From: Caulobacteraceae bacterium
GTDB lineage: Bacteria > Pseudomonadota > Alphaproteobacteria > Caulobacterales > Caulobacteraceae
Assembly: GCA_947476555.1 (NCBI GenBank)
Contig: CANJRI010000004.1
Coordinates: forward strand, 1 to 64,000
Direction of reading: 5' to 3'
DNA: 64,000 nucleotides
Below, one piece after another: positions 27,120 through 36,403 of the stretch. Position numbers and translations under genes: made by a program. Each line of letters starts with the position of its first letter. The first letter of the stretch is position 1. The notes under the pieces are model-generated. The model was not told the DNA's origin, made no database searches, and worked only from the letters and a program-made list of their open reading frames with translations.

Positions 27120-27442
27120 TGCGCCCCTCCAAGGATGGATTCGACCGCCCCGGAGAACGACGCCCAGGCGGCTTTCTGGCTGGTGAAGCTGGCGCGGCCG
27201 GCCTCCGTCAGCTTGTAATATTTGCGCGGCGGCCCCGCCGAGCTCTCGACCAGATAGGTCTCGACCAGCCCGTCGGACTGCAGGCGCCGCATCAACGGAT
27301 AGATGGTGCCTTCGCCCATGCCGATCTCATCGGCCAGGCGGGCGGCGATCTCGTAGGCGTAGCCGTCCTTGGGGGAGAGCAGGGCGAGCACGCAAAGCTC
27401 GAGCGCCCCCTTCTTCAGCTGGATTTCGATGGCTTCCGGCAC
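27116..27442 (-). CDS. PadR family transcriptional regulator
   Basis: 108-aa winged-helix regulator: ELCVLALLSPKDGYAYEIAARLADEIGMGEGTIYPLMRRLQSDGLVETY is the PadR domain, followed by a short helix ending in a dimer-forming region. The start ATG at 27442 has a nearby GGAGCTCC ribosome-binding region. First gene of a three-gene operon with DUF1700 and DUF2807, and probably autorepressed through the repeats at 27470-27512. Confidence 0.88.
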   Translation of the reverse strand: MPEAIEIQLKKGALELCVLALLSPKDGYAYEIAARLADEIGMGEGTIYPLMRRLQSDGLVETYLVESSAGPPRKYYKLTEAGRASFTSQKAAWASFSGAVESILGGAQ

Positions 27443-27469
27443 GGCGGAGCTCCTTCCTCAGGACGAGGA

Positions 27470-27512
27470 GGTACCGCAAGGTACTGGTCTACGCAAGGTA
27501 CCGTGTATTACA
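27470..27512 (-). promoter_or_regulatory. repeats and palindrome upstream of padR; candidate operator
   Basis: Two identical copies of CGCAAGGTAC (27475-27484 and 27492-27501) spaced 17 bp apart, three GGTAC units in all, and next to them the palindrome TGTA-T-TACA (27504-27512). PadR repressors bind TGTA/TACA-like palindromes in their own promoters. The region separates padR from phaC. Confidence 0.45.
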
Positions 27513-27547
27513 TCTTAGTAAGCTTTTTGCTGAGGGTGACCGCGCCC

Positions 27548-29470
27548 TCAACTCTTGATCCGTACGTACTCGCCAGGCGTATCGCCCAGCGGCTTTAGCG
27601 GCCCCTTGGCGGGATCGCGGGCGGGAACCATGAGTCCGGAGCGCTCCCGTAACCATTCGGCCCAGTGGGGCCACCAGGAGCCGGGTGTCTCCTTGGCGCC
27701 GTCCATCCATTCCTCGAACGTCGCCGGCAGCACCTTGTTGGTCCAGTGCTGGTATTTGGTCGCCACGGGCGCGTTGATCACCCCGGCGATGTGGCCGGAT
27801 CCGGCGAGCATGAAGGTGGTCGGCCCGCCGAATAGCTTGGCGCCTTTGTAGACGGAGCGGGCGGGGGCGATGTGGTCCTCGCGCGCCGACTGGGCGAAGA
27901 CCGGTATCTTCACCTTGGAGAGGTCGAGGGTGACGCCGTCGATCACCAGTTCGCCTTTCGACAGCGCGTTCTCCTTGTAGAAACGCCGCAGATAATCGAG
28001 GTGGAGCCGCTTGGGCATCCGCGTCTGGTCCGAGTTCCAGAACAGCAGGTCGAAGGGCTTGGGCTCCTTGCCCATCAGGTAGTTGTTCACGAAGAACGAC
28101 CAGATCAGGTCGTTGGCCCGCAGCATGTTGAAGGTCTCGGCCATCGCCGCGCCCGGCAGCACGCCCTGGGCCTGGTCCATCCGCTGCTCCAGGTCAGCCA
28201 GCCATTCCTCGTTGGTGAAAAGCAACAGATCACCGGCCTCGCTGAAGTCCTGTTGGGCGGCGAAGAAGGTGGCGGAGCCGATGGTCTTCACCCCCTTGGC
28301 GGCCATGTGCGCGAGGGAGACCGACAGCAGGGTGCCGCCGATGCAGTAGCCGATGGCGTTCACGTGGGAGACGCCGCACTGCTGGATGGCCGCGGCCACC
28401 CCTTCGTAGACGCCCTGGCGCATGTAGTCGTCGAACGACTTCTCGGCGAGCTGAGGATCGGGATTGACCCACGACGCGACGAAGACCGTGAAACCCTGGT
28501 CGGCCAGCCACCGGATCATCGAGTTCTCGGGCCGTAGATCCAGGATGTAGAACTTGTTGATCCACGGCGGGAACAGTAGCAGCGGGATCTCGTACACCTG
28601 CTCGGTGGTCGGAGAATATTGCAGCAACTCTATGAGTTCGTTCCGGAAAACGACCTTTCCCGGAGCCGTCGCGACGTTCCGGCCGATCTCGAACCCTTCG
28701 AAGGTGGTCTGGGCGATGGAGAGTTGGCCGCCGCCGCGCTGGATATCGGCCGCGAAGTTCTCCATCCCCCTCACCAGGCTCTCGCCGCCGCTCTCTGCTA
28801 GGGCCTTGAGGGCGGCGGGATTGGAAGCCAGGAAATTGGAGGGGGAAAAGGCGTCGGTGAGCATCTTCATGAAGAACTCGACACGCCGCTTCTCCAGCGG
28901 ATCGACGCCGTCCACCTCGGAGACCAGGTCGTTGAGCCAGTTGGAGGTGAGCAGGTAGGACTGCTTGATCACGTCGAAGACGGCGTTTTCCGACCAGGCC
29001 GGGTCGTTGAACCGCTTGTCGCCACGGGCGGGCTCCACGACGGGCGAGGCCTCGCCGTCTGTCATCCGGCGGCTCGTGGCCTGCCAGAGCTCCAGGTAGC
29101 GGGTGAAGAGATCGGCCTGGGCCCGCATCACCCTGTCCGGCTGGGCGGCGAGCCGGCCCATGACCACGCCGAGGGCCGGTCCCACGTGGAAGGGATCGGG
29201 GGTGAGAGCCGCCGGACGGTCGGCCTGGCGCAACGCCATCTCGGCCATCACACCCTGGGCGGTGAGCGCGGCGCGAGCCAGATTCATCGAGAGGGTTTCG
29301 ATCTGGCCCCGTTGCTCGGCGGTGAACTGAACCGGGTCGAAGGAATCCGCCGTGAGGAGCGGCGGCGCGGACTCGGGCGGGTTGGCCCTGGGCTCGGCCC
29401 TAGGCGTGGGAGGATTTCTTGGCTTCCGGGCCTTGCGGCTCCGGGTCGGTGCGCCGGGTTGCTCACTCAT
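27548..29470 (-). CDS. phaC: class I poly(3-hydroxyalkanoate) synthase
   Basis: 640 aa from the ATG at 29470, polymerising hydroxyacyl-CoA into PHA granules. The N-terminus is a basic, Pro-rich low-complexity stretch, then a helical region and the alpha/beta-hydrolase core. The catalytic triad is visible: Cys376 in IGYCIGG, Asp532 in SAREDHIAP and His560 in GSGHIAGVINAP. PWINKFYILDL and the C-terminal WPHWAEWLRERSG are typical of class I. No phaAB genes or phasin are near. Confidence 0.96.
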   Translation of the reverse strand: MSEQPGAPTRSRKARKPRNPPTPRAEPRANPPESAPPLLTADSFDPVQFTAEQRGQIETLSMNLARAALTAQGVMAEMALRQADRPAALTPDPFHVGPALGVVMGRLAAQPDRVMRAQADLFTRYLELWQATSRRMTDGEASPVVEPARGDKRFNDPAWSENAVFDVIKQSYLLTSNWLNDLVSEVDGVDPLEKRRVEFFMKMLTDAFSPSNFLASNPAALKALAESGGESLVRGMENFAADIQRGGGQLSIAQTTFEGFEIGRNVATAPGKVVFRNELIELLQYSPTTEQVYEIPLLLFPPWINKFYILDLRPENSMIRWLADQGFTVFVASWVNPDPQLAEKSFDDYMRQGVYEGVAAAIQQCGVSHVNAIGYCIGGTLLSVSLAHMAAKGVKTIGSATFFAAQQDFSEAGDLLLFTNEEWLADLEQRMDQAQGVLPGAAMAETFNMLRANDLIWSFFVNNYLMGKEPKPFDLLFWNSDQTRMPKRLHLDYLRRFYKENALSKGELVIDGVTLDLSKVKIPVFAQSAREDHIAPARSVYKGAKLFGGPTTFMLAGSGHIAGVINAPVATKYQHWTNKVLPATFEEWMDGAKETPGSWWPHWAEWLRERSGLMVPARDPAKGPLKPLGDTPGEYVRIKS

Positions 29471-29536
29471 CCGCTGTCCTCGACCATTCGCCACGGGTAG
29501 CCCCTTGTGGCATCATGGCATAAGAGCCTGGAAGTG

Positions 29537-29962
29537 ATGAAACCGCAGAGCGCCAATTTCGAGATCAGCCGCCTGGCGCCGATGGCGACGGCCTGCATGC
29601 TGTTGGGCGCTTGCAGCACGCCGTTCGGCCCCGCGAAGGTTGACGCCAGTTCGCCGGTCGCGGCCGAGGTCGCCAAGCTGGCCGAGAGCCGCAAGGCCTA
29701 CCCGCGTTTCTCCGACATCCCCAAGGTTCCCACCGACATGCGACCTGTGCGCCAGTTCGGGCAGGCCGCCGATCAGCTGGAATTGGCCAAGGCCGACCTG
29801 GTGGCGCGCACCGGACCGGAGACCTGGACCCTCACGGGCGGCGAGGATTTCGCTGAAAAGGCCCGCGCCGCGGTTCCGGCCGCCGGGCCGGTGACGTCCC
29901 CAGATTCCGAGGCCTACGCCCGCGAACTTCGGGAGCGAGCTACCCCGCCTCCGCCGCGTTAG
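29537..29962 (+). CDS. small lipoprotein of unknown function
   Basis: 141 aa from ATG 29537, which has GGAAG about five bases upstream. The N-terminal hydrophobic segment ends in a lipobox LLGAC with Cys26. The mature protein has the conserved-looking RKAYPRFSDIPKVPTDMRP, a helix with many Ala/Leu/Lys residues, and a Pro-rich end. It is divergent from phaC (66 bp) and precedes the aminotransferase gene by 123 bp. No domain recognised; probably an envelope lipoprotein of this family of bacteria. Confidence 0.72.
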   Translation: MKPQSANFEISRLAPMATACMLLGACSTPFGPAKVDASSPVAAEVAKLAESRKAYPRFSDIPKVPTDMRPVRQFGQAADQLELAKADLVARTGPETWTLTGGEDFAEKARAAVPAAGPVTSPDSEAYARELRERATPPPPR

Positions 29963-30085
29963 GCGCGCGGAGGCGCAAAAATCCCCAGAACCGGCTTGGC
30001 GGACTCCGGCCCGGAGTCTATCGATGCCTACCCTTAGCTCCGAGAAAGGCCGCGACGGGCAGCGCGCGGCATAAGAGCTCTCAAG

Positions 30086-31306
30086 ATGACACCCGAATTC
30101 CACCGTATCCGACGCCTCCCGCCCTACGTCTTCGAGGAGGTCAACCGCATCAAGGCCCGTCTGCGCGGCCAGGGTGTGGACATCATCGACTTCGGCATGG
30201 GCAACCCCGACATGCCGACGCCTAAGCATATCGTCGACAAGCTGGTCGAGACCGCTCGCGATCCCAAGGCCGGCCGCTACTCGGCGTCCAAGGGGATCAT
30301 CGGGCTGCGCCGCGCCATGGCGGGCTACTATGAGCGCCGGTTCGGCGTGAAGCTCGACCCTGACACGGAGGTGATCTCCACCCTGGGTTCCAAGGAGGGG
30401 TTCGCTAACCTTGCGCAGGCGCTGACCGCGCCGGGCGACGTGATCATCTGCCCGAACCCGGCCTATCCGATCCACGCCTACGGCTTCATCATGGCCGGCG
30501 GCGTCATCCGCCACGTGCCCGCGCCCTCGCCGGAGGAATACCTGGCGGGCATCAGCCGGGCCATCAAGCACTCGGCGCCCCCGCCCAGCGTGCTGATCGT
30601 CAGCTATCCGTCGAACCCGACGGCCCAGTGGGTCGACCTCGATTTCTACAAGGAGGTCGTCACGCTGGCGAAGAAGCACGAGTTGCTCGTGCTGTCGGAC
30701 ATCGCCTATTCGGAAATCTATTTCGACGACAACCCGCCGCCCTCGATCCTGCAGGTGGAGGGCGCCAAGGACATCGCGGTGGAGGTGAACTCCCTGTCGA
30801 AGACCTTCGCCATGGCGGGCTGGCGCGTGGGGATGGTGGTGGGCAACGCCCGCATCTGCGCCGCACTGGCCCGGGTGAAGTCCTATCTGGACTACGGCGC
30901 CTATACCCCGATCCAGGTCGCGGCGGCCGCTGCGCTCAATGGGCCGACCGACTGCATCGAAGAGATCCGCGCGATCTACAAGGGCCGCCGCGACGCCTTG
31001 GTGGAGTCCATGAAGCGGGCCGGGTGGGACGTGCCGGCCCCGCCGGCCTCGATGTTCGCCTGGGCGCCGCTGCCCGAGCAATACAAGGAGGCCGGCTCGA
31101 TGCTGTTCTCCAAGCTGCTGATCGAGGAGGCCGGCGTCGCGGTGGCTCCCGGCATCGCCTTCGGCGAATATGGCGAGGGCTACGTCCGTATCGGGCTGGT
31201 GGAGAACGAGCAGCGCATCCGTCAGGCGGCCCGCAACGTGAAGAAGTTCCTGCAGAACTCCGAAGAGATCCTGGGGCGGGCGCACAACGCCCTGGCCGCC
31301 CAATGA
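30086..31306 (+). CDS. aminotransferase, AlaC / LL-diaminopimelate aminotransferase-like
   Basis: 406-aa class I PLP aminotransferase. FGMGNPDMPTPKHI near the N-terminus, YPSNPTAQWVDLDFY, and the PLP lysine Lys239 in NSLSKTFAMAGWRVG are intact. Sequence resembles E. coli AlaC (glutamate-pyruvate aminotransferase) and proteins often labelled LL-diaminopimelate aminotransferase. The homoserine dehydrogenase gene starts in its stop codon (ATGA), so a role in aspartate-family or alanine metabolism is likely. Which substrate is used is not decided by the sequence. Confidence 0.85.
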   Translation: MTPEFHRIRRLPPYVFEEVNRIKARLRGQGVDIIDFGMGNPDMPTPKHIVDKLVETARDPKAGRYSASKGIIGLRRAMAGYYERRFGVKLDPDTEVISTLGSKEGFANLAQALTAPGDVIICPNPAYPIHAYGFIMAGGVIRHVPAPSPEEYLAGISRAIKHSAPPPSVLIVSYPSNPTAQWVDLDFYKEVVTLAKKHELLVLSDIAYSEIYFDDNPPPSILQVEGAKDIAVEVNSLSKTFAMAGWRVGMVVGNARICAALARVKSYLDYGAYTPIQVAAAAALNGPTDCIEEIRAIYKGRRDALVESMKRAGWDVPAPPASMFAWAPLPEQYKEAGSMLFSKLLIEEAGVAVAPGIAFGEYGEGYVRIGLVENEQRIRQAARNVKKFLQNSEEILGRAHNALAAQ

Positions 31307-32589
31307 GCCGGACCTGGCGTCTAGGGGTCGCCGGCCTCGGCACGGTGGGGACTGGCCTGCTCACCTTCCTGGCCGAGCATCCCCGGTTCGCGCCGGCCGG
31401 CGGCCAGGCGGTGGTCACCGGCGTGTCGGCGCGCTCGCGCACCCGGCCCCGGGCTTTCGATATCTCGGCGTTGCCGTGGTTCGACGACCCGGTCGCGCTC
31501 GCCCAGTCGGATGAGATCGACGTCTTCGTCGAGCTGATCGGCGGCTCCGATGGTCCGGCCAAGGCGGCGGTCGAGGCCGCGTTGAACGCCGGCAAACCGG
31601 TGATCACGGCCAACAAGGCCCTGATCGCAGAGCATGGGCGCGAACTCGCCGAATTGGCCGAGAGCAAGGGCGCGCCGCTGCTGTTCGAGGCGGCGGTGAT
31701 GGGCGGCGTCCCGGCCGTGAAGATGGTCCGCGAAGCCTTCGTCGGCGACGACATCACGTCGATCTCCGGCATCCTCAACGGCACCTGCAACTACATCCTG
31801 ACCGAGATGGAATCGGGGGGGCGCGCCTTCGCCGAGGTGCTGGCCGAAGCCCAGCGCCTGGGGTACGCCGAGGCGGACCCGACGATGGACGTCGGCGGCT
31901 TCGACGCCGCCCACAAGATCACCATCCTGGCCGCCCTGGCCTTCGGGTGCGCCCCGAACTACGCCGCGGCCGAGATCGAGGGCATCGAGCAGGTCGAGCT
32001 GATCGACATCCAGATGGCCCGCGACCTGGGCTACCGGATCAAGCTGGTGGCTTCCGCCGAGCAGGCGGCCGAGGGCGTGCTTGTCCGCGTGCATCCGACG
32101 CTCGCGCCGCTGTCGCATCCGCTCGCCCAGGCGGGCGGGGCGCTCAACGCCCTGTTCATCGAGGGACCCCGGGTGGGCCGGATCTTCGTGCAGGGTCCGG
32201 GGGCGGGGGCGGGACCGACCGCCGCCGCCGTGGCCGCCGACATCGCCGACGTGATGACCGCGGCCGTGCGACCGGTGTTCCAGGCCCCGGCCGGGTCGCT
32301 GAAGCCGTTCGATCCGATCAATCCCTCCAAGATGATGGGCCGCGCCTACCTGCGTTTCCTGGTCAAGGACGAGCCGGGCGTCATCGCCGCGGTGTCCGAG
32401 ACCCTGGCCGAGGCGGGTGTCTCCATCGAGAGCTTCCTGCAGAAGCCCGTCGAGAACGCCGGCGGCGTGCCGATCGTCCTGACGACCCACGCGACAGCGG
32501 AGTCCGTCCTGGCCGCCGCCGTGGAGCGCATCGCGGGCCTGCCGGCGGTGCTCGACAAACCCAGGCTGCTGCGCATCGCACGAATCTGA
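31303..32589 (+). CDS. hom: homoserine dehydrogenase
   Basis: 428-aa NAD(P)H enzyme reducing aspartate semialdehyde to homoserine, the branch to threonine and methionine. N-terminal Rossmann motif GVAGLGTVGTGLL (about 7-19), NKALIAEHG, GILNGTCNYILTEM and ADPTMDVGGFDAAHK are conserved. A C-terminal ACT domain from about residue 345 (LRFLVKDEPGVIAAVSETL) provides threonine feedback control. It overlaps the aminotransferase gene by 4 bp and is 22 bp from glpX. Confidence 0.96.
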   Translation: MSRTWRLGVAGLGTVGTGLLTFLAEHPRFAPAGGQAVVTGVSARSRTRPRAFDISALPWFDDPVALAQSDEIDVFVELIGGSDGPAKAAVEAALNAGKPVITANKALIAEHGRELAELAESKGAPLLFEAAVMGGVPAVKMVREAFVGDDITSISGILNGTCNYILTEMESGGRAFAEVLAEAQRLGYAEADPTMDVGGFDAAHKITILAALAFGCAPNYAAAEIEGIEQVELIDIQMARDLGYRIKLVASAEQAAEGVLVRVHPTLAPLSHPLAQAGGALNALFIEGPRVGRIFVQGPGAGAGPTAAAVAADIADVMTAAVRPVFQAPAGSLKPFDPINPSKMMGRAYLRFLVKDEPGVIAAVSETLAEAGVSIESFLQKPVENAGGVPIVLTTHATAESVLAAAVERIAGLPAVLDKPRLLRIARI

Positions 32590-32611
32590 TTTTCGGAGAA
32601 AAACCAAGACC

Positions 32612-33568
32612 ATGAGCTCGCAACCCCTCGATCGTGGACTGGTGCTGGACGCGGTCCGCGTTACCGAGATCGCCGCCATCGCCGCCTGGCACCTGGTGGG
32701 CCGCGGCGATGAGAAGGCCGCCGACCAGGCCGCCGTCGACGCCATGCGTACGGCCCTGAACGATCTCGATATCGACGGCGAGATCGTGATCGGCGAGGGC
32801 GAGCGCGACGAGGCGCCGATGCTCTACATCGGCGAGAAGGTGGGCAAGGGCGGCAAGTCGAAGATCGATATCGCCCTGGACCCGCTGGAAGGCACGACGC
32901 TCACGGCCAAGGCCATGGCGAACGCCCTGGCGGTCATGGCCTGGGCGCCGAAGGGCACCCTGCTGAACGCCCCCGACACCTACATGGACAAGATCGCCTG
33001 CGGACCGGGCTATCCCCCAGGCGTCATCGACCTGGACCTTTCCCCGGGCGAGAACGTCAAGGCGCTGGCCAAGGCCAAGGGCGTGGAGGCCGCGGAGATC
33101 ACGGTCTGCATCCTCGACCGGCCGCGCCATGCCGAGTTGATCGCCTCCGTCCGTTCCGTGGGCGCGCGGGTGTATCTGATCACCGACGGCGACGTGGCCG
33201 GGGTGATGAACACCGCCGATCCCGAAACCGGCGTCGACCTCTACGTCGGGCAGGGCGGGGCGCCGGAGGGCGTGCTGGCCTGCGCGGCCCTGAAGTGCGT
33301 GGGCGGCCAGTTCCAGGGCCGCCTGGTGTTCCGCAACGGCGACGAGCGCGCCCGCGCCGCTCGCGTGGGGATCACCGACCTCGACAAGAAGTACGACCTG
33401 CACGAGATGGTCCGCGCCGACGCCATCTTCTGCGCCACGGGCGTCACCAAGGGAGCCCTGCTGGACGGGGTCACCTTGAAGGACGGCTTCGTCCACACCC
33501 ACACCCTGGTGATGAACTCGGCCACGCGCACCGTGCGCGAGGTGCGGATGAAACGCCCCGTCGAATAG
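32612..33568 (+). CDS. glpX: fructose-1,6-bisphosphatase class II
   Basis: 318-aa metal-dependent phosphatase of gluconeogenesis. Conserved segments are the opening LVLDAVRVTEIAAIAAW, EIVIGEGERDEAPMLYIGEKVG, the metal-binding DIALDPLEGTTLTA, and ITDGDVAGVMNT. GGAPEGVLACAALKCVGG binds the sugar phosphate. Start ATG 32612 after GGAGAAAAA. It follows hom closely, as in other Caulobacterales, so these genes may be one transcript with recJ. Confidence 0.95.
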   Translation: MSSQPLDRGLVLDAVRVTEIAAIAAWHLVGRGDEKAADQAAVDAMRTALNDLDIDGEIVIGEGERDEAPMLYIGEKVGKGGKSKIDIALDPLEGTTLTAKAMANALAVMAWAPKGTLLNAPDTYMDKIACGPGYPPGVIDLDLSPGENVKALAKAKGVEAAEITVCILDRPRHAELIASVRSVGARVYLITDGDVAGVMNTADPETGVDLYVGQGGAPEGVLACAALKCVGGQFQGRLVFRNGDERARAARVGITDLDKKYDLHEMVRADAIFCATGVTKGALLDGVTLKDGFVHTHTLVMNSATRTVREVRMKRPVE

Positions 33569-33672
33569 GCGGCGTCCACATCTGACGTAGGCTGTCCACA
33601 TCCTGCGACGGCCCGGTGGCTGGCGACTCGGCCGGCCGGGGCCGATAGTGATCGCTGGCGGGAGGCGGATAG

Positions 33673-35472
33673 ATGGCGGACGGCGGCGGACAGCTGGGCT
33701 ACCTCGGCGTCAGTCGGTCGCTGTCCGGGCGCCTCTGGCGCGAGCGGATGGCCGAGCCGGAGGTGGTGCGCCGACACCAGATGGTCCTGGGCCTGTCCGA
33801 GCCCCTGGCCCGGGCCCTGGCCTCGCGGGGGATCGGCGACGGGGCAGGGGAGACCTACCTGGCCCCAACCCTGAAGGCGCTGTTCCCCGATCCCTCAAGC
33901 TTCGCGGACATGGACCGCGCCGCGGCGATCCTGGTGGACGCCCTGGAGCGGCGCCGGCCGATGGTGGTGTTCGCCGACTACGACGTGGACGGGGCCTCCT
34001 CGGCCGCCCAGCTGGTGCGCTGGTTCAGGGCCCTGGGCCATGAGCTTCCGATCTACGTGCCGGATCGTATCGTCGAGGGCTATGGCCCGTCGCCCGCCGC
34101 CTTCCGTCGCCTGAAAGCCGAGGGCGCGGAGCTGGTGGTCACCGTGGACTGCGGCGCCGCGGCGCACGACGCCCTGGCCTGCGCCGCCGAGATCGGCCTG
34201 GAGGTGGTGGTGATCGACCACCACCTGATGCGTGGCGGCGAGATCCCCGCCGTCGCCGCCCTGGTGAACCCCAACCGGCCGGATTGCGGGTCTGGGCAGG
34301 GCCACTTGGCCGCGGCCGGAGTCACCTTCGTCCTGCTGGCCGCCCTGAACCGCGAGGCCCGCAGGCGCGGCCTGTTCGGGGACCGGGCCGAGCCGGACCT
34401 GCGCCAGTGGCTGGATCTGGCCGCCATGGGAGCGATCTGCGACGTCACCCAGCTCACCGGCTTCAATCGCGCCCTCGCCAGCCAGGGACTGAAGGTGATG
34501 AGCGGCTGGCGCAATCCGGGTCTGAAGGCGCTTCTCGATGTCGCCAAGTCCCAGGGGCCGGCCAGCGTCTTCCACGTCGGCTTCATCCTCGGCCCGCGGA
34601 TCAACGCCGGTGGGCGGATCGGCCGCTCCGATCTAGGCGCCCGCCTGCTCTCCACCGACGATCCCGCCGAGGCGGCGGAACTTGCGGCGGAGCTGGACGC
34701 CCTGAACGCCTCGCGCAAGGAGGTGGAACGCGAGGTGACCGAGGCCGCCATCCAGGTCATCGAGCGCGAGAGCAATGCGCCCGACGCCCCGGTCCTGCTG
34801 GTGGCGGCGGACGGATGGCATCCGGGTGTGATCGGCATCTGCGCCGGGCGCTTGCGCGAACGCTATCGCAAGCCGGTGATCGTGGTGGGCATCGACCGGG
34901 CTGCCAACGTCGGCAAGGGATCCGGCCGCTCACAGCCCGGCGTCAACCTGGGCCGGGCGGTACAGGCCGCGTTCGACGAGGGACTGTTGCTGGCGGGCGG
35001 CGGTCACGCCATGGCCGCCGGGCTCTCGGTGCGGCCGGACACAGTCCCCGAACTGCGGGCCTTCCTTTGCGAGCGCCTCGCCAGTGAAACAGCGGCGGCC
35101 GCCGCGGAAGACGCCCTGGAGATCGACGCCCTGGTCACCACACGCGGCTGCGACCGGGCGCTGTGGACCGACTTCCAGCGGCTGGCGCCGTTCGGGCCGG
35201 GAAATCCGGAGCCGGTTTTCGCGGCCGCCGACGTTCGGGTCGAACGACCGATGGCCCTGAGAGGCGGCCACGTGCGCTGCACCCTGGTCGACGGGTCGGG
35301 CGGCAAGCTCAAGGCGGTGGCCTGGCGGGTGGAGGACACCGAGGTTGGCCGGCGGCTATTGGTGGAGGGTGGCGCGGTCCATGTGGTGGGCCGCCTGAAG
35401 CCCGACGACTGGCAGGGGCGCGAAGGCGTCGAGCTGGAGATCGAGGACGTCGCCGATCCCCGACGTGTGTGA
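33673..35472 (+). CDS. recJ: single-stranded-DNA-specific exonuclease RecJ
   Basis: 599-aa 5'-3' exonuclease of recombination and mismatch repair. The DHH-family metal sites are in order: VVFADYDVDGAS (about 100-110), VTVDCGAAAHDAL and VIDHHLM (about 179-185). The DHHA1 part has GRSQPGVNLGRAV and GGGHAMAAGLSV, and the OB-like C-terminal domain follows. 104 bp separate it from glpX. Length matches bacterial RecJ. Confidence 0.95.
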   Translation: MADGGGQLGYLGVSRSLSGRLWRERMAEPEVVRRHQMVLGLSEPLARALASRGIGDGAGETYLAPTLKALFPDPSSFADMDRAAAILVDALERRRPMVVFADYDVDGASSAAQLVRWFRALGHELPIYVPDRIVEGYGPSPAAFRRLKAEGAELVVTVDCGAAAHDALACAAEIGLEVVVIDHHLMRGGEIPAVAALVNPNRPDCGSGQGHLAAAGVTFVLLAALNREARRRGLFGDRAEPDLRQWLDLAAMGAICDVTQLTGFNRALASQGLKVMSGWRNPGLKALLDVAKSQGPASVFHVGFILGPRINAGGRIGRSDLGARLLSTDDPAEAAELAAELDALNASRKEVEREVTEAAIQVIERESNAPDAPVLLVAADGWHPGVIGICAGRLRERYRKPVIVVGIDRAANVGKGSGRSQPGVNLGRAVQAAFDEGLLLAGGGHAMAAGLSVRPDTVPELRAFLCERLASETAAAAAEDALEIDALVTTRGCDRALWTDFQRLAPFGPGNPEPVFAAADVRVERPMALRGGHVRCTLVDGSGGKLKAVAWRVEDTEVGRRLLVEGGAVHVVGRLKPDDWQGREGVELEIEDVADPRRV

Positions 35473-35487
35473 GGGGTGGGAGCCGGC

Positions 35488-35516
35488 TTGCGCGGGTTTT
35501 GGAAGGCGGATATAGA
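35488..35516 (+). promoter_or_regulatory. promoter of tRNA-Glu
   Basis: TTGCGC (35488-35493), a 17-bp spacer and TATAGA (35511-35516) lie just ahead of the tRNA at 35535. Start of transcription would be near 35523. Good agreement with sigma-70 spacing. Confidence 0.65.
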
Positions 35517-35534
35517 GCGCGCCTCGCGGCACGC

Positions 35535-35609
35535 GGTCCCTTCGTCTATCGGTTAGGACGTCAGGTTTTCAACCTGAAAAGAGGGGTTCGACTCCCCTAG
35601 GGACTGCCA
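35535..35609 (+). tRNA. tRNA-Glu (UUC)
   Basis: 75 nt with encoded CCA. The acceptor GGTCCCT pairs with AGGGACT (one G-U), the anticodon arm TCAGG-TTTTCAA-CCTGA gives anticodon TTC, and the T-arm has GGTTCGACTCC. Confidence 0.97.
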
Positions 35610-35642
35610 CGCGAAGACCGTCACTGGTCTGGAATCGAGCCA

Positions 35643-35665
35643 ATCCCGCAAGGAACTTGCGGGAT
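35643..35665 (+). promoter_or_regulatory. hairpin between tRNA-Glu and the cold-shock gene
   Basis: A perfect 10-bp stem ATCCCGCAAG / CTTGCGGGAT with a GAA loop, 34 bp after the tRNA. No U run follows, so it is not a classical terminator. It may form part of the cold-shock mRNA leader, or shape the 3' trailer of the tRNA precursor. Confidence 0.4.
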
Positions 35666-35749
35666 CGAATCCCCATTGACGCCTTCTCGATACAAGAACA
35701 GTGTTCGGGCCGGCCCTTTTTAAAAATTGGGGGATGGGCCGAGGGGCGT

Positions 35750-36319
35750 ATGGCTGGCTTTGAATTCGAGCAAGTGGACGCACCGGCGCCGGTGCGGATC
35801 AGCGGCCGCGTAAAGTGGTTCGACGCCGGTAAGGGCTATGGCTTCATTGTCCCCGACGATCCCGATCTGACCGACCTGAAGGACGTGCTCCTGCATGTGA
35901 CCAGCCTGCGCTCCGCAGGCCGAGAGCACGCGCTGGAGGGGTCGATGATCACCTGCGACGTGGTCCGCCGGACCAAGGGGTGGCAGGTGGCCGAGGTCGT
36001 GGACCTCGATGAGTCCTCCGCCACGCCGGCCGAACGCCGCGAACCTGTCCGCGCCCGCAGCGAGGCCGCGCCCCGCGCAGCCCGCCAGGCGTTCGAGGCG
36101 ACCGGTCCCATCGAGCGCGCCAAGGTGAAGTGGTTCAACCGGGCCAAGGGCTACGGCTTCGTGATCCGAGAAAGCGAACCCGGCGACATCTTCGTGCACA
36201 TCGAGACCTTGCGGCGCGCGGGTATCGAGGATCTCCAGCCGGGCGATACGGTGATGGTCCGGTTCGCCGACGGGCCCAAGGGGCTGGTGGTGGCCGACAT
36301 CGACGGCGGAGACGACTAG
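35750..36319 (+). CDS. double-domain cold-shock protein
   Basis: 189 aa from ATG 35750 (GAGGGG before it), with two cold-shock domains. Domain 1 (about 17-84) has [14 protein letters not shown] and [10 protein letters not shown]; domain 2 (about 122-188) has [14 protein letters not shown] and [13 protein letters not shown]. Both RNP1 (KGYGF) and RNP2 ([LI]-x-[LV]-H[VI]) are intact, so both should bind single-stranded nucleic acid. The linker is Arg/Ala/Glu-rich. Double-domain Csp proteins are typical of Caulobacter relatives, where some are stationary-phase induced. Confidence 0.92.
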   Translation: MAGFEFEQVDAPAPVRISGRVKWFDAGKGYGFIVPDDPDLTDLKDVLLHVTSLRSAGREHALEGSMITCDVVRRTKGWQVAEVVDLDESSATPAERREPVRARSEAAPRAARQAFEATGPIERAKVKWFNRAKGYGFVIRESEPGDIFVHIETLRRAGIEDLQPGDTVMVRFADGPKGLVVADIDGGDD

Positions 36320-36403
36320 CCGAACGGCGGTCCGCCGCCTTGGCCTTGCTTCCGCCGGGAAGCTGCCCCTAAGAGAAGACTGGTCGGTTGCTGGGAGGAC
36401 GGC

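Noticed and set aside
29513-31303. 596-codon minus-strand reading frame across the lipoprotein and aminotransferase genes
   Set aside because: Shadow of conserved coding sequence on the plus strand, with low-complexity composition produced by the high GC content.
35643-35680. tRNA-like GGATCGAATCCCC sequence after tRNA-Glu as a second or broken tRNA
   Set aside because: Only a T-arm-like stretch is present; there are no acceptor, D or anticodon arms.
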